A stretch of 64,000 nucleotides of DNA from Paenibacillus algorifonticola (GTDB lineage Bacteria > Bacillota > Bacilli > Paenibacillales > Paenibacillaceae). Made by a program: the position numbers and the translations under genes. The DNA lies in contig NZ_LAQO01000002.1 of assembly GCF_000971975.1 (NCBI RefSeq), positions 310,001 through 374,000 of the forward strand. The letters are read 5' to 3'. The notes under the pieces were generated by a model that was given only the letters and a program-made list of their open reading frames with translations, searched no databases and was not told where the DNA came from. Position 1 is the first letter of the stretch; each line of letters opens with the position of its first letter. This document shows, piece by piece, positions 26,636 through 36,322 of the stretch.

Positions 26636-26674
26636 AACAAACGCCTTTGCGCCTAAGCATGGCGTTTGTTTTGT
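26636..26674 (+). terminator. Terminator after the GH30 gene
   Basis: AACAAACGCC and GGCGTTTGTT form a perfect 10-bp stem with a 15-nt loop and a T-rich tail. It lies 36 bases before the kinase start, separating the two transcripts and supporting the start at 26710. Confidence 0.8.
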
Positions 26675-26709
26675 CGTTATTAAACATAGACAGCAGGGAG
26701 GGAAGACGA

Positions 26710-28530
26710 ATGAAGCGATTGTCCAAAATATATCGCGCCGTGCTGCATCCGTTTCGCCGCAGCATTCGCAACAAGCTGATTTTGATTATGGTGCTCGTAT
26801 CGGTACTGCCAATTGTAGCGGTGACTGCGCTTGCTGTGGACAATAATCGAAAGTCGATGGAGGCCGAGCTTATTGAGACGAATGTGTCCAATATGAAATG
26901 GACGAGCATTTATCTCGGGGAGCAGTTTTCACAAATGAACAGCCTCTTGTATTCTGTTCTCATAAATCCGAGCCTAAACGAGTATATTGCGAGCGAGGAG
27001 GAATCGGGCTCATCCAGCCAATTTGCCGCCCAGCGAAATATTGAAGACGCGCTGGCCTCGCTTTTATATTCAGGCAATTATTATCTTTCGGGCATTGACC
27101 TGTATTTGAACAGAAGCGGCAAGTTGTTCAAGATGAATGCGTCTCAAACCCAAATAAAAACGCTGGACCGCACACCTGCTCCTTATGAGGAGCTGTTCAG
27201 CCAGCATAAGGATTTTATGATCCGCAACAGCCCGGAAGGAGACCGCTTCCAGCTTATCCGCAGCATTAACCGATTTGAAAATCGTGAAATTCTCGGCGGC
27301 ATTACGCTGGAGGTGCGCTGGGCGATTCTCGATCAGACGCTGTCGCTGCTCAATCCGGCTAAAGACCAGACGGTGCTTATTGCAGGACCGGACGGAGAAA
27401 TTTTGTACCGGATGGGTAGTGAGGCGATTCCGCCCGAGGAGCTTGCAGCCATTGTGAAGGGTGGTGCAGCGCCTGGGTATGAGCGGCGCCAAAATGACTA
27501 CGTTTTTTACAATACGATTGATCCGATGCAGATGAGGCTGATTAAAATTATTCCGCTGAGCGCCATTAACAAAAGCGCGCAAGCGACGATGCATTATGGG
27601 ATATTGGTTGGAACGATAACGGTCGCTGCCGCCATTTTGATTGCGGTGCTGCTCGCTTGGCGGACGGCACGGCCGATTGTTATGCTTGCTCGCTCCATGC
27701 AAGGGCTGAGCCTTATCAGACAGGGAGATAAGCCGCTGAGTGGACGCATGGATGAAATTGGCTTGCTGGAGACAAAGCTTTATAATATGTCGCATCGCAT
27801 CAGGGAGCATATTAAGAGCGAATACAGCATGAATTTAGAAAAAAAGACAGCGGAGCTCAAGGCGCTGCAAGCGCAGATCAATCCGCATTTTTTACAAAAT
27901 ACGCTGCAAATGATCGGCAGCATGCTCTTTTCCAAAAAGCCCGCCGAAAGCTACGAAACGATCCGCTCGCTCAGCGAAATGTTCCGTTATGTCATTCGCG
28001 AGCCGGATGCCCTTGCTTCACTGAGACAAGAGCTGGAGCATATGAACAATTACATGGTCATTCAGCAGCAGCGTTTTCAATCCCGATTGCAATATAGCCT
28101 AGAGGTGGACGAGCGGCTGCTGCAAAGCCGTATTCCGAAGCTGACGCTCCAGCCAGTCGTGGAAAATGCGTTTATGCATGGGCTTGATTCGCAGGCTGGA
28201 GGCTGGAAGCTGAGCGTAAAGGTCGCTCCATCCATCATCGCAGGAGCTGAAGACGGAGTTGGGGCAGGAGCCGGAGTAACCATTACAATCAGTGATAACG
28301 GGGTAGGGATAAGCGCGGAGCGGCTGAGGGAGGTTCGCCAAAGGCTCAGCTATGCGGATGGAGAGGTTTGGACACACGGAGAGCGGATTGGGCTGGGCAA
28401 TGTAGCCTCCCGCTTACAAATGCATTTTGGCAAAGCATATGGACTGACGATTGACAGTGAAGCAGGAGTTGGCACGCGTATAGCCATTCATATACCGGGG
28501 GACATGCAAGGGGGAGAACTTCATGATTAA
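26710..28530 (+). CDS. YesM-type sensor histidine kinase
   Basis: A 606-residue kinase. A first membrane helix at about residues 22-43, an extracellular Cache-like sensor of about 250 residues, a second helix near 295-318, a HAMP linker and a His_kinase domain are visible. The phospho-acceptor lies in AQINPHFLQNTLQMI, as in the LytS/YesM class. The ATPase part has VVENAFMHGL and ITISDNGVGIS. ATG 26710 has GGGAGGGAAG upstream; in-frame codons further upstream run through a terminator. It overlaps the response regulator gene by eight bases and probably senses an extracellular sugar for the ABC operon. Confidence 0.92.
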   Translation: MKRLSKIYRAVLHPFRRSIRNKLILIMVLVSVLPIVAVTALAVDNNRKSMEAELIETNVSNMKWTSIYLGEQFSQMNSLLYSVLINPSLNEYIASEEESGSSSQFAAQRNIEDALASLLYSGNYYLSGIDLYLNRSGKLFKMNASQTQIKTLDRTPAPYEELFSQHKDFMIRNSPEGDRFQLIRSINRFENREILGGITLEVRWAILDQTLSLLNPAKDQTVLIAGPDGEILYRMGSEAIPPEELAAIVKGGAAPGYERRQNDYVFYNTIDPMQMRLIKIIPLSAINKSAQATMHYGILVGTITVAAAILIAVLLAWRTARPIVMLARSMQGLSLIRQGDKPLSGRMDEIGLLETKLYNMSHRIREHIKSEYSMNLEKKTAELKALQAQINPHFLQNTLQMIGSMLFSKKPAESYETIRSLSEMFRYVIREPDALASLRQELEHMNNYMVIQQQRFQSRLQYSLEVDERLLQSRIPKLTLQPVVENAFMHGLDSQAGGWKLSVKVAPSIIAGAEDGVGAGAGVTITISDNGVGISAERLREVRQRLSYADGEVWTHGERIGLGNVASRLQMHFGKAYGLTIDSEAGVGTRIAIHIPGDMQGGELHD

Positions 28531-29584
28531 AGTGATGCTGGTAGACGATGAAAGCTGGGGAAGGGATATTGTCCGAACGTTCGGCCGTTGGGAGGAACAT
28601 GGCATGGAGATCGTTGCCGAAGCGGAGGATGGAGAAGAGGCACTGCGGCTTGCAGAGGAGCAAAAGCCGCAGGTCATTATTACCGATATGCGGATGCCTG
28701 GCATGGATGGTGTCAAGCTGTTAAATGAGCTGCATGAACGCCTGCCTCATATCCAAATTGTCGTCATCAGCGGCTATGATGACTTCAAATATATGCAGCA
28801 TGCGATTCGCTGCCAAGCTATAGATTATTTGTTGAAGCCGATTGATCCGAAGGAGCTGAACGCGGTACTGGCAAGATGTGCGGCGGGGCTCGCTGCGGCG
28901 GAAGAGAGCCGGCGCTTGCTAACGCTGGATCTCGAATGGCTGCTGTCGCTGACATCGATGAAGCAGCGGCTGCGTGCCCGGTTCAATGAGCTGGACCGCG
29001 AAGGTCTGCTTGAGCTTTTCGGAGAGCTGGCGAGCGATATGGAGAGCAGTGGCGCTGGCAAGCCGCAGCTGCTGGAGCGCGTCATCCAAGAGCTGCTGCT
29101 CATGCTTAAGGAGCTGCTGCTGGCTAATTCATTGGAGGCAAATGCGATGGATGGCGCAAGAGACGGGGCGGAGCTCGCCTCGTGCGCGAATGCAGCCGCT
29201 TATCTGGCTGCCCGTTATGAGGAGGCGCTGGAGCAGCTGATTCAGCAGCGAAAATTCAAGAAACGGCTTAATTTGGACGAGGTTAGGCAGTATATGGAGG
29301 CCCGGTTTGCCGAACCGATTTCACTGGAGCAGGTAGCTCGCGCTTTTTTCGTTAGCAAGGAGTACTTGAGTAAAACATTTAAACAGGAATACGGCTGCAA
29401 TATGACCGATTATATTTTGCAGCTTCGCATGGAGAAGGCGCGGGAGTGGCTGCTCGATGAAAAATTACCGATTAAAACAGTCGCAGAAATGGCAGGCTAT
29501 GAAGATGTAACGTATTTTTATCGCGTATTTAAAAAGCATTTCGGCATTGCTCCAGGGGAAATGCGGCGCGGCAGCGAGAATTGA
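28523..29584 (+). CDS. YesN-type response regulator with AraC helix-turn-helix
   Basis: A 353-residue regulator. The receiver domain has LVDDE at the N-terminus, phospho-acceptor Asp55 (VIITDMRMPGMDG) and Lys in YLLKPID. A helical linker is followed by an AraC-type DNA-binding domain in the last 100 residues (ISLEQVARAFFVSKEYLSKTFK, VAEMAGYEDVTYFYRVFKKHFG). It is the partner of the YesM-type kinase, with an eight-base overlap. It probably controls the sugar-binding protein gene 150 bases downstream. Confidence 0.93.
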   Translation: MIKVMLVDDESWGRDIVRTFGRWEEHGMEIVAEAEDGEEALRLAEEQKPQVIITDMRMPGMDGVKLLNELHERLPHIQIVVISGYDDFKYMQHAIRCQAIDYLLKPIDPKELNAVLARCAAGLAAAEESRRLLTLDLEWLLSLTSMKQRLRARFNELDREGLLELFGELASDMESSGAGKPQLLERVIQELLLMLKELLLANSLEANAMDGARDGAELASCANAAAYLAARYEEALEQLIQQRKFKKRLNLDEVRQYMEARFAEPISLEQVARAFFVSKEYLSKTFKQEYGCNMTDYILQLRMEKAREWLLDEKLPIKTVAEMAGYEDVTYFYRVFKKHFGIAPGEMRRGSEN

Positions 29585-29668
29585 TGCGGTGGATTGGACA
29601 GGTTGGACAAATCGGACCACTTTTAAATTGGTTTAAAAATGTCCAAGCGAACAGTCTAATTCTGTCCA

Positions 29669-29682
29669 ATTAAACGCTTTCA
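29669..29682 (-). promoter_or_regulatory. Weaker cre-like site
   Basis: On the minus strand TGAAAGCGTTTAAT matches the cre pattern with one deviation at a fixed position. It lies 27 bases from the better cre site. Confidence 0.4.
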
Positions 29683-29695
29683 TAAATCAGATACA

Positions 29696-29710
29696 ATGAA
29701 AGCGTAAACA
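29696..29710 (+). promoter_or_regulatory. cre site (CcpA operator) of the beta-galactoside operon
   Basis: ATGAAAGCGTAAACA fits the cre consensus WTGNAANCGNWNNCW at every fixed position, 27 bases upstream of the solute-binding protein start. At this place bound CcpA would block transcription. Confidence 0.7.
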
Positions 29711-29736
29711 AACAAGCTTACGGGAGGTCATTACAG

Positions 29737-31035
29737 ATGAAAAAGAAGCTTTGGAAATCAGCGCTAAGCGCGGCATTAATTACAACACTGCTGGCGGGCT
29801 GCGGATCAAACAGCGGTACGGCAACCGATAATGGCGGAGAGACGACAGGCGAAGGCGGCGCGAAAACGGTCAAGCTCAAAATGTTCATCGCTCAGCCAAG
29901 GCTCAAAGAAAGCTACGATAAATACATTGCGCAATTTGTAGCGAAGGAAAAAGCAGAGAAAAACATTGATGTTCAGGTTCAACTGGAAATGCCGACAGCG
30001 GACACGGCTCCGCAAATTTTGAAAACGAGACTAGCATCGAATGATGCTCCGGACGTTTTCGCCGTTCATGCGATCAATGAAATTCCTTCCTTTTACAAAG
30101 CTGGCTATTTGGAAGACTTGTCCGGACAACCTTTTGTCGACAAGCTGCTTGACAGCGTGAAGCCTTCCGTTACGACAACAGACGGTAAAATCGTTGCCGT
30201 ACCTATGGAAACGCTGTCATGGGGATATATTTATAATAAAAAGATTTTTAAAGACCTCAGCTTGACGCCGCCGACCACTTTGACTGAAATGAAAGCGGTT
30301 ATCGCGAAGCTGAAGGAAAATAACATAGCGCCATTCCTGCTGTCCTACAAGGAAGCATGGATTCCACAGCTGTTCCTGCCGCTGGCAGTAGGTGCTCTCT
30401 CGAATACGACAAATAAAGATTTTGTGGAAAAAATGAACAAGGATGAAGGCTCCTTCAGCGACATGAAATCAATGTTCGAGGTTATCGATCTGGTTAACCA
30501 GAACGGTACGGATAAAGCGATGGAGCTGGGCGGCGACGATGGTTCCGCGGCTTTTGCATCAGGCAAAGCGGCCATGTGGGTTCAAGGTCCATGGTTCGCA
30601 GAGTCGATTCTAAAAGCAAATGCCGATATGGATTTTGGCGTAGCTCCGCTGCCGATTAATGATGATCCTAATGCAACGATGATCAACCTGAGTACATCTA
30701 CTTCACTCGTTGTTTCGAAAAACAGTGCGAACAAGGAAGTGGCACTGGACTTCGTCAACTACGTGCTGGATGACAAAGACTCCAATGCTTTTTACGAAGA
30801 GCTCAAATTTAATCCGGTTGCCAAAAATCATTCGTTCACCACATATCCTTGGGTAGAAGATGCAATGACTTACGTTAAAGAGGGCAAATCGTATTTGGAT
30901 CCTTCCATTCCACAAGCGGTTAAGGACGAGTCAGGCAAAGCGCTGCAATCGTATTACGCTGGACAACTGTCGCAGGATGGTGTTATAGCGGCACTCGACA
31001 AGGCATGGAAATCGTTTAACAAAGTTAATAAATAA
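29737..31035 (+). CDS. Sugar ABC transporter solute-binding lipoprotein
   Basis: A 432-residue lipoprotein with lipobox LLAGC (Cys22), a Ser/Thr/Gly-rich linker and a family 1 extracellular binding fold of ordinary MalE-like length. ASGKAAMWVQGPWFAESI is typical for sugar-binding members. GGGAGG precedes the ATG. It is the first gene of an operon with two permeases and a GH42 beta-galactosidase, so the ligand is probably a beta-galactoside or galacto-oligosaccharide. That ligand is inferred from the neighbour. Confidence 0.92.
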   Translation: MKKKLWKSALSAALITTLLAGCGSNSGTATDNGGETTGEGGAKTVKLKMFIAQPRLKESYDKYIAQFVAKEKAEKNIDVQVQLEMPTADTAPQILKTRLASNDAPDVFAVHAINEIPSFYKAGYLEDLSGQPFVDKLLDSVKPSVTTTDGKIVAVPMETLSWGYIYNKKIFKDLSLTPPTTLTEMKAVIAKLKENNIAPFLLSYKEAWIPQLFLPLAVGALSNTTNKDFVEKMNKDEGSFSDMKSMFEVIDLVNQNGTDKAMELGGDDGSAAFASGKAAMWVQGPWFAESILKANADMDFGVAPLPINDDPNATMINLSTSTSLVVSKNSANKEVALDFVNYVLDDKDSNAFYEELKFNPVAKNHSFTTYPWVEDAMTYVKEGKSYLDPSIPQAVKDESGKALQSYYAGQLSQDGVIAALDKAWKSFNKVNK

Positions 31036-31048
31036 AGAAGGAATGGCG

Positions 31049-31085
31049 GCAGGGCGGATAAGGCGCGAGGCGTCTCCCACCCTGC
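31049..31085 (+). other. Intercistronic hairpin between binding-protein and permease genes
   Basis: GCAGGG and CCCTGC, extended by adjacent GG/CC pairs, can form a stem of GC-rich pairs without a T run. Such hairpins often protect binding-protein mRNA 3' ends and lower permease expression. Confidence 0.4.
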
Positions 31086-31125
31086 TGGGGCCTTCCCATC
31101 ATCATCTTAGGAGAGGTGAGCAACC

Positions 31126-32013
31126 GTGCCAATGAAGGGTGTTTTAAAAAGATATGTATCGCTGCTGGCCTTCGTCGCGCCTGCATTTATTTTGTACGCC
31201 ATTTTTCTGCTGATCCCGACTATTGGCGGTATGTATTACAGCTTTACAGACTGGAATGGACTGAATACCAACTATCAATTTATCGGTCTCGACAATTTTG
31301 TGGAGGCGCTGAAGGACGACCCGGATTTTGTCCACTCGCTGCTATTCACATTAAAATATGTGCTGTACATGCTTGTGCTGCAAAATGTAATTGCGCTGCT
31401 GCTTGCTGTTCTCATTGAATCGCGGAGCAAAAGCAAAGGATTTTTCCGCACGATATTTTTCATGCCGAACATGATCAGTATTATTATTAGCGCCTTTATG
31501 TGGACGTTCGTGTTCACTCAAGTGCTGCCGCAGCTGGCGGAAAAAACAATGTTTACCTTCCTGGACCAATCCTGGGTAGGCGATCCTAAGTTTTCCTTCT
31601 ATGCGATTCTGATCATCTCGCTCTGGAATGGCGTAGGCTACATGATGATTATTTATTTGGCTGGCTTGCAAGGAGTGCCGCAGAGCTTGATGGAAGCGGC
31701 CATTATTGATGGAGCGAATCCACTGCAGCGCTTTATGAAGGTTACGCTGCCGATGATTACACATGCGATTACGATTTGCTTCTTCTTGACGCTGAACGGC
31801 GCTTTTAAAGTGTTCGAGGTCGTATATGGCTTTACGGGCGGAGGTCCGGGCAGGTCGACGCAGGTTATTACGATGAATATTTATGAAGAGGCCTTTTCGA
31901 ATAATTTCCGCTATGGCTATGCCAGTGCGAAATCGGTCATTTTATTCATTATCGTCTTGATTTTCACACTCATCCAAATTGCAGTCATGAAAAGAAAAGA
32001 GGTGGAGGCATGA
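31126..32013 (+). CDS. Sugar ABC transporter permease (MalF-like)
   Basis: A 295-residue permease with about six helices and the EAA loop LMEAAIIDGANPLQRFMKVTLPM. It starts with GTG at 31126, six bases behind GGAGAGGTGA; the ATG two codons later is too far from that site. The next permease gene overlaps by four bases. It forms the membrane channel with that protein, and the ATPase must come from elsewhere in the genome. Confidence 0.92.
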   Translation: MPMKGVLKRYVSLLAFVAPAFILYAIFLLIPTIGGMYYSFTDWNGLNTNYQFIGLDNFVEALKDDPDFVHSLLFTLKYVLYMLVLQNVIALLLAVLIESRSKSKGFFRTIFFMPNMISIIISAFMWTFVFTQVLPQLAEKTMFTFLDQSWVGDPKFSFYAILIISLWNGVGYMMIIYLAGLQGVPQSLMEAAIIDGANPLQRFMKVTLPMITHAITICFFLTLNGAFKVFEVVYGFTGGGPGRSTQVITMNIYEEAFSNNFRYGYASAKSVILFIIVLIFTLIQIAVMKRKEVEA

Positions 32014-32837
32014 GAAACAGAAGCGCGAGCTCGTTATTTATTACGCTGTTTCTTACGATCGGAGCCGCCATTTCCTTCTTCCCGATTTATATGGCCATTG
32101 CCAATTCATTTAAAACGCAGGGAGAAATGTTTCAATCCTTCGTAGCTTTGCCGTCTGCGCCGACCTTTGACAACTACGTGCAGGCTTTTCACAAAATCAA
32201 TATGCTTAGCAGTACGCTGAATTCGGTCATTGTATCGGTGCTGGGCATCGGCGGCATCGTGTTCTGCGCGGCGCTAGCGGGCTATAAGCTGTCAAGGACA
32301 CCAGGCAAGGCGAGCGCAGCGATCTTTTTCCTATTCGTCGCTTCGATGCTCGTGCCGTTTCACTCGATTATGATTCCGCTTACCCGCATGGCGAACAGCT
32401 TGTCTGTGCAGGGCACTACTTATGGCTTGGCACTCATTTACATTGGACTAGGCGTCAATATGGCCGTTTTTCTATACCACGGCTTCGTAAAATCGATTCC
32501 GCGCGAGCTGGAGGAAGCGGCTCATATGGACGGCTGCGGCGAGTTCCAGACGTTTTTCCGGATTATTTTTCCGCTGCTGCTGCCGATTACGGTGACGATT
32601 GCCATTCTCGATTTCCTCTGGATTTGGAATGACTTCCTGCTGCCGATGCTGATGCTGACGGATTCGGATCATTATACGCTCATCTTGTCCACAAACACAT
32701 TGTTTGGCGAATACAACAAGGAATGGACACTCATCCTCGCATCGCTTGTACTGACGGCGATTCCTGTTATTATTATATATGCATTCTTCCAGCGCTTTAT
32801 TATGGAGGGCATTACAGAAGGAGCAGTGAAGGGCTAA
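32010..32837 (+). CDS. Sugar ABC transporter permease (MalG-like)
   Basis: A 275-residue permease with six helices and the EAA loop EEAAHMDGCGEFQTFFRIIFP. It ends ITEGAVKG, the usual tail of the carbohydrate MalG-like group. It overlaps the preceding permease by four bases, and its TAA shares one base with the ATG of the beta-galactosidase gene, so all three are translationally linked. Confidence 0.92.
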   Translation: MRNRSASSLFITLFLTIGAAISFFPIYMAIANSFKTQGEMFQSFVALPSAPTFDNYVQAFHKINMLSSTLNSVIVSVLGIGGIVFCAALAGYKLSRTPGKASAAIFFLFVASMLVPFHSIMIPLTRMANSLSVQGTTYGLALIYIGLGVNMAVFLYHGFVKSIPRELEEAAHMDGCGEFQTFFRIIFPLLLPITVTIAILDFLWIWNDFLLPMLMLTDSDHYTLILSTNTLFGEYNKEWTLILASLVLTAIPVIIIYAFFQRFIMEGITEGAVKG

Positions 32838-34837
32838 TGGATAAATTATTATACGGGGTTGCTTATTACGATGAATATATGCCTTACGACAGACTGAATG
32901 AAGATATTCGCATGATGAAGGAAGCGGGCATTAACGTAGTCCGCATTGCCGAATCGACTTGGAGCACGCATGAGCCGCAAAATGGCGTATTCGATTTTAG
33001 CTCGGTAGACCGCGTGCTGGATGCCATGCATGAGGCGGGTATCCATGTTATCGTGGGAACGCCGACGTATGCGATTCCGACGTGGATGGTCAAGGAGCAT
33101 CCAGATGTGCTTGCGGTAACAGCAGCGGGGCCAGGCAAATACGGCGCGCGTCAAATTATGGACATTACGCATCCGGTGTATTTGTTCCATGCTGAGCGGA
33201 TCATTCGCAAGCTGATTGAGCGTGTCAGCAAGCATCCGGCGGTTATCGGCTATCAGACGGACAATGAGACAAAGCACTACGGCACGGCTGGGCCGAATGT
33301 GCAGCTGCGCTTCGTCAAATATATGCGTGATACTTACGAGACGCTGGATCGCGTCAACGAGCTGTTTGGCCTCGATTATTGGAGCAACCGCATTAACAGC
33401 TGGGAGGACTTCCCGTCCGTTGTCGGGACAATTAATGGCAGCTTAGGCGCAGAATTTGCCAAATTCCAACGTGGGCTGGTTAATGGGTTTCTTGCATGGC
33501 AGGTAGGCCTTGTCAATGAATACAAGCAGCCAGGGCAGTTCGTTACGCAAAACTTTGATTTTGAATGGCGCGGATATTCCTTTGGCGTGCAGCCTTCGGT
33601 CAACCATTTCGAAGCGGCGGTGCCATTCGATATTGCTGGCGTAGACATCTATCATCCGTCACAGGATGAGCTGACGGGTATTGAAATTTCCTTCGGCGGC
33701 GACATGACGCGTTCGCTGAAGGGCAGCAACTATTTGGTGCTGGAAACCCAGGCACAGGCATTCCCGCACTGGACGCCATATCCGGGGCAGCTGCGGCTGC
33801 AGGCATTCAGCCATGTGGCATCCGGAGCCGATATGGTCGCTTATTGGCACTGGCATTCCATTCACAATTCGTTCGAGACGTATTGGAAAGGGCTGCTCAG
33901 CCACGATTTTCTGCCGAATCCGGTTTATAACGAAGCAGGGACGATCGGACGGGATTTTGCCCGCCTGAGCGATGAACTGGTGCATTTGCGCAAGCAAAAT
34001 GACGTTGCCGTTATGGTGAGCAACGAAGCGCTGACGGCGTTGGAGTGGTTCAAGCTGCCGGACGGCAAATTATACAACGATGTCGTGCGCTGGCTGTATG
34101 ACGAGCTGTACAAAATGAACATCGGCTGCGATTTTATTACGCCAGCTTGCGAGAAGCTGGATGATTACAAGGTCGTTATTGTTCCGGCTTTGTATGCCGT
34201 GCCGGATGCGACGCTTGAGCGGCTAAATGCTTTTGTAGAGCAGGGCGGACATGCCGTTTATTCGTTCAAAAGCGGCTTTGCCGACGAGCGGATTAAAGTG
34301 CGGACCTCGCAGCAGCCGGGCATTATTGGCCAGGCGTGCGGCGTCGGCTACAGCCTGTTTATTGATCCGAAAAATGTCGGGCTGAAAGGTGCGGGGCTTA
34401 CGGCAGCACCAGGAACCGTTACGAGCTGGATGGAGCTGCTGACGCCGCTTACCGATGAAGTTGAGGTGCTGGCGCATTACGACCATCCGCAGTGGGGCGA
34501 ATATGCGGCCATTACCCGCAACCGCTACGGCAAAGGTACGGCAACGTACATCGGCTGCCTGACGGATGGAGCTTCGGCCCATGAGGTGCTGAAGGGCACC
34601 GTTCAAGAGGCGGGACTATGGGGAGAAGATCAGCAAGTCAGCTTCCCGATCATCGTGAAGCATGGGGTTAATCAGCAGGGGGCGCAGCTGCGCTACTATT
34701 TCAACTACTCGGCTGAGCCGGTCTCCTTCGTTTATCCGCATGCAGCGGGACAGGAATTGCTGGACGGATGTTCGATTAATCAAGGCGAGCAGCTTACGCT
34801 TGCACCATGGGGCGTGCAAATAATTAAAGCAGGCTAA
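32837..34837 (+). CDS. Beta-galactosidase, GH42
   Basis: A 666-residue intracellular glycosidase that releases galactose from beta-galactosides. The barrel starts KLLYGVAYYDEYMP. The acid/base is Glu144 in YQTDNETKHYG and the nucleophile is Glu303 in YLVLETQAQAF. The trimerisation and C-terminal beta domains follow. Length fits the family (650-700). ATG 32837 overlaps the permease stop; a longer in-frame reading would begin inside the permease gene. No signal peptide is present, in line with cleavage after import. Confidence 0.94.
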   Translation: MDKLLYGVAYYDEYMPYDRLNEDIRMMKEAGINVVRIAESTWSTHEPQNGVFDFSSVDRVLDAMHEAGIHVIVGTPTYAIPTWMVKEHPDVLAVTAAGPGKYGARQIMDITHPVYLFHAERIIRKLIERVSKHPAVIGYQTDNETKHYGTAGPNVQLRFVKYMRDTYETLDRVNELFGLDYWSNRINSWEDFPSVVGTINGSLGAEFAKFQRGLVNGFLAWQVGLVNEYKQPGQFVTQNFDFEWRGYSFGVQPSVNHFEAAVPFDIAGVDIYHPSQDELTGIEISFGGDMTRSLKGSNYLVLETQAQAFPHWTPYPGQLRLQAFSHVASGADMVAYWHWHSIHNSFETYWKGLLSHDFLPNPVYNEAGTIGRDFARLSDELVHLRKQNDVAVMVSNEALTALEWFKLPDGKLYNDVVRWLYDELYKMNIGCDFITPACEKLDDYKVVIVPALYAVPDATLERLNAFVEQGGHAVYSFKSGFADERIKVRTSQQPGIIGQACGVGYSLFIDPKNVGLKGAGLTAAPGTVTSWMELLTPLTDEVEVLAHYDHPQWGEYAAITRNRYGKGTATYIGCLTDGASAHEVLKGTVQEAGLWGEDQQVSFPIIVKHGVNQQGAQLRYYFNYSAEPVSFVYPHAAGQELLDGCSINQGEQLTLAPWGVQIIKAG

Positions 34838-34861
34838 TTGGCAATAAATAAAGGAAAAGAA

Positions 34862-34905
34862 GGCGTGACGTTTACTTTCGCATTTGCGAAGGCGTCACGC
34901 CTTTG
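34862..34905 (+). terminator. Terminator of the beta-galactoside operon
   Basis: GGCGTGACG (34862-34870) pairs with CGTCACGCC (34893-34901), with an inner TTCGC/GCGAA stem and a short T tail. Confidence 0.65.
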
Positions 34906-34988
34906 TATGGTTTAAACAGCAGTTCGAAAAATGCCATACTTTTTGTGAAAAATGGTGTTTTGCCCGATGCCGACATTCCTCTCGTATT

Positions 34989-35000
34989 CATAAGATAGTG
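34989..35000 (+). promoter_or_regulatory. Sporulation sigma -10-like element upstream of gmd
   Basis: CATAAGATAGTG contains CATANNNTA, the -10 pattern of the mother-cell factor sigma-K, 49 bases from the gmd start. The same 12 bases lie upstream of the island's methyltransferase gene at 45906-45917 on the other strand. A convincing -35 was not found. Confidence 0.4.
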
Positions 35001-35046
35001 GAATAGGATAGCCATTATCCAAATATGAGAGAATGCGGAGGGAGCC

Positions 35047-36162
35047 ATGAATAAGGTCGCCTTCATTACAGGTGTCACAGGACAAGATGGCATGTATTTA
35101 ACCGAGCTGTTATTGGCTAAAGGATACACTGTTCACGGTTTGAGACGGCGCAGCTCGCTGGCGAATACCGGGCGAATCGACCGGATTGTGGAGGAAGTGA
35201 ATCGCGTAGAGCAGCGGCTGCATTTGCATTATGGCGATTTGACGGATTCGACGAACTTGGTGAGGCTGGTGCAGGCCATTCAGCCGGATGAAATTTATAA
35301 TTTGGCGGCAATGAGCCATGTGCATGTCAGCTTTGATATGCCGGAATATACGGCGAATGCCGATGGCATCGGTACTTTGCGCCTGCTCGAAGCAATAAGG
35401 CTGCTTGGTCTGACCGATAAAACGAAAATTTATCAAGCATCCACCTCAGAGCTGTACGGACTGGTGCAGGCGGTTCCGCAAAGCGAGACGACACCGTTTT
35501 ATCCGCGCAGCCCATACGCTGTCGCCAAGCTGTACGGCTATTGGATTACGGTCAACTACCGGGAGGCGTACGGCATGTATGCCTGCAACGGTATTTTGTT
35601 CAATCATGAAAGCCCGGTGCGTGGAGAAACGTTCGTAACGCGAAAAATAACCCGTGCCGTCGCCCGCATTGCCTCTGGCCTTCAGCAGACGCTGGAGCTG
35701 GGCAACTTGTCGGCCCAGCGTGACTGGGGGCATGCAAGAGATTATGTAGAAGCGATGTGGCGCATTCTCCAGCAAAACGAGCCGGAGGATTATGTCATTG
35801 CCACTGGGCAGACAACAGAAGTGCGTGAGTTTGTGCGGCTCGCTTTTGCCGAGGCAGGCATCGAGGTCGCTTTTACGGGCGAGGGAGCGGATGAGTTGGG
35901 CCATGTGGTCAGCTGCAGGCGTCCGGAATACCAGCTTCCGGTCGGTCAATTGGTCGTCCAGGTTAACCCGCGATATTACCGTCCGACCGAGGTGGAGCTC
36001 TTGCTTGGCGACCCGGGAAAAGCGCAGGCGAAGCTCGGCTGGACACCAGCCAGCAGCCTTGCTGATCTCGTCAAGGATATGGTCGTCGCCGATTTGGAGG
36101 AGACGCAGCGCGTAGCGGATTTGCGCAAGCTGGGCTATGATGTGAGTCTGGATTTGGAATAA
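35047..36162 (+). CDS. gmd: GDP-mannose 4,6-dehydratase
   Basis: A 371-residue short-chain dehydrogenase-type enzyme that converts GDP-mannose to GDP-4-keto-6-deoxymannose. The NADP-binding [12 protein letters not shown] is at residue 9. GLRRRSS, STSELYG and SPYAVAK (catalytic Tyr157, Lys161) follow, with [16 protein letters not shown] as the GMD-specific block. GGAGGG precedes the ATG. Its product feeds the perosamine synthase-like aminotransferase and the GDP-rhamnose-type reductase in this island. It is the first gene of the island and is followed by a strong hairpin. Confidence 0.95.
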   Translation: MNKVAFITGVTGQDGMYLTELLLAKGYTVHGLRRRSSLANTGRIDRIVEEVNRVEQRLHLHYGDLTDSTNLVRLVQAIQPDEIYNLAAMSHVHVSFDMPEYTANADGIGTLRLLEAIRLLGLTDKTKIYQASTSELYGLVQAVPQSETTPFYPRSPYAVAKLYGYWITVNYREAYGMYACNGILFNHESPVRGETFVTRKITRAVARIASGLQQTLELGNLSAQRDWGHARDYVEAMWRILQQNEPEDYVIATGQTTEVREFVRLAFAEAGIEVAFTGEGADELGHVVSCRRPEYQLPVGQLVVQVNPRYYRPTEVELLLGDPGKAQAKLGWTPASSLADLVKDMVVADLEETQRVADLRKLGYDVSLDLE

Positions 36163-36226
36163 AAGGCATTTGGTGAAATGAAGCCCATCTCCATATCATG
36201 CAGAGCACAGGCCTTTTGAGCTTGAA

Positions 36227-36282
36227 AATATCCCGCCGGAACACTGCATCAATCCAGCAGCTTCCGGCGGGATATTGATTTG
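36227..36282. terminator. Bidirectional terminator after gmd
   Basis: AATATCCCGCCGGAA (36227-36241) and TTCCGGCGGGATATT (36262-36276) form a perfect 15-bp stem with a 20-nt loop. It serves gmd and the convergent HEXXGH protein gene. Confidence 0.85.
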
Positions 36283-36322
36283 TTACGGGTGTGTCATTCC
36301 TTTTCGAAACACAAGGAGTCGA

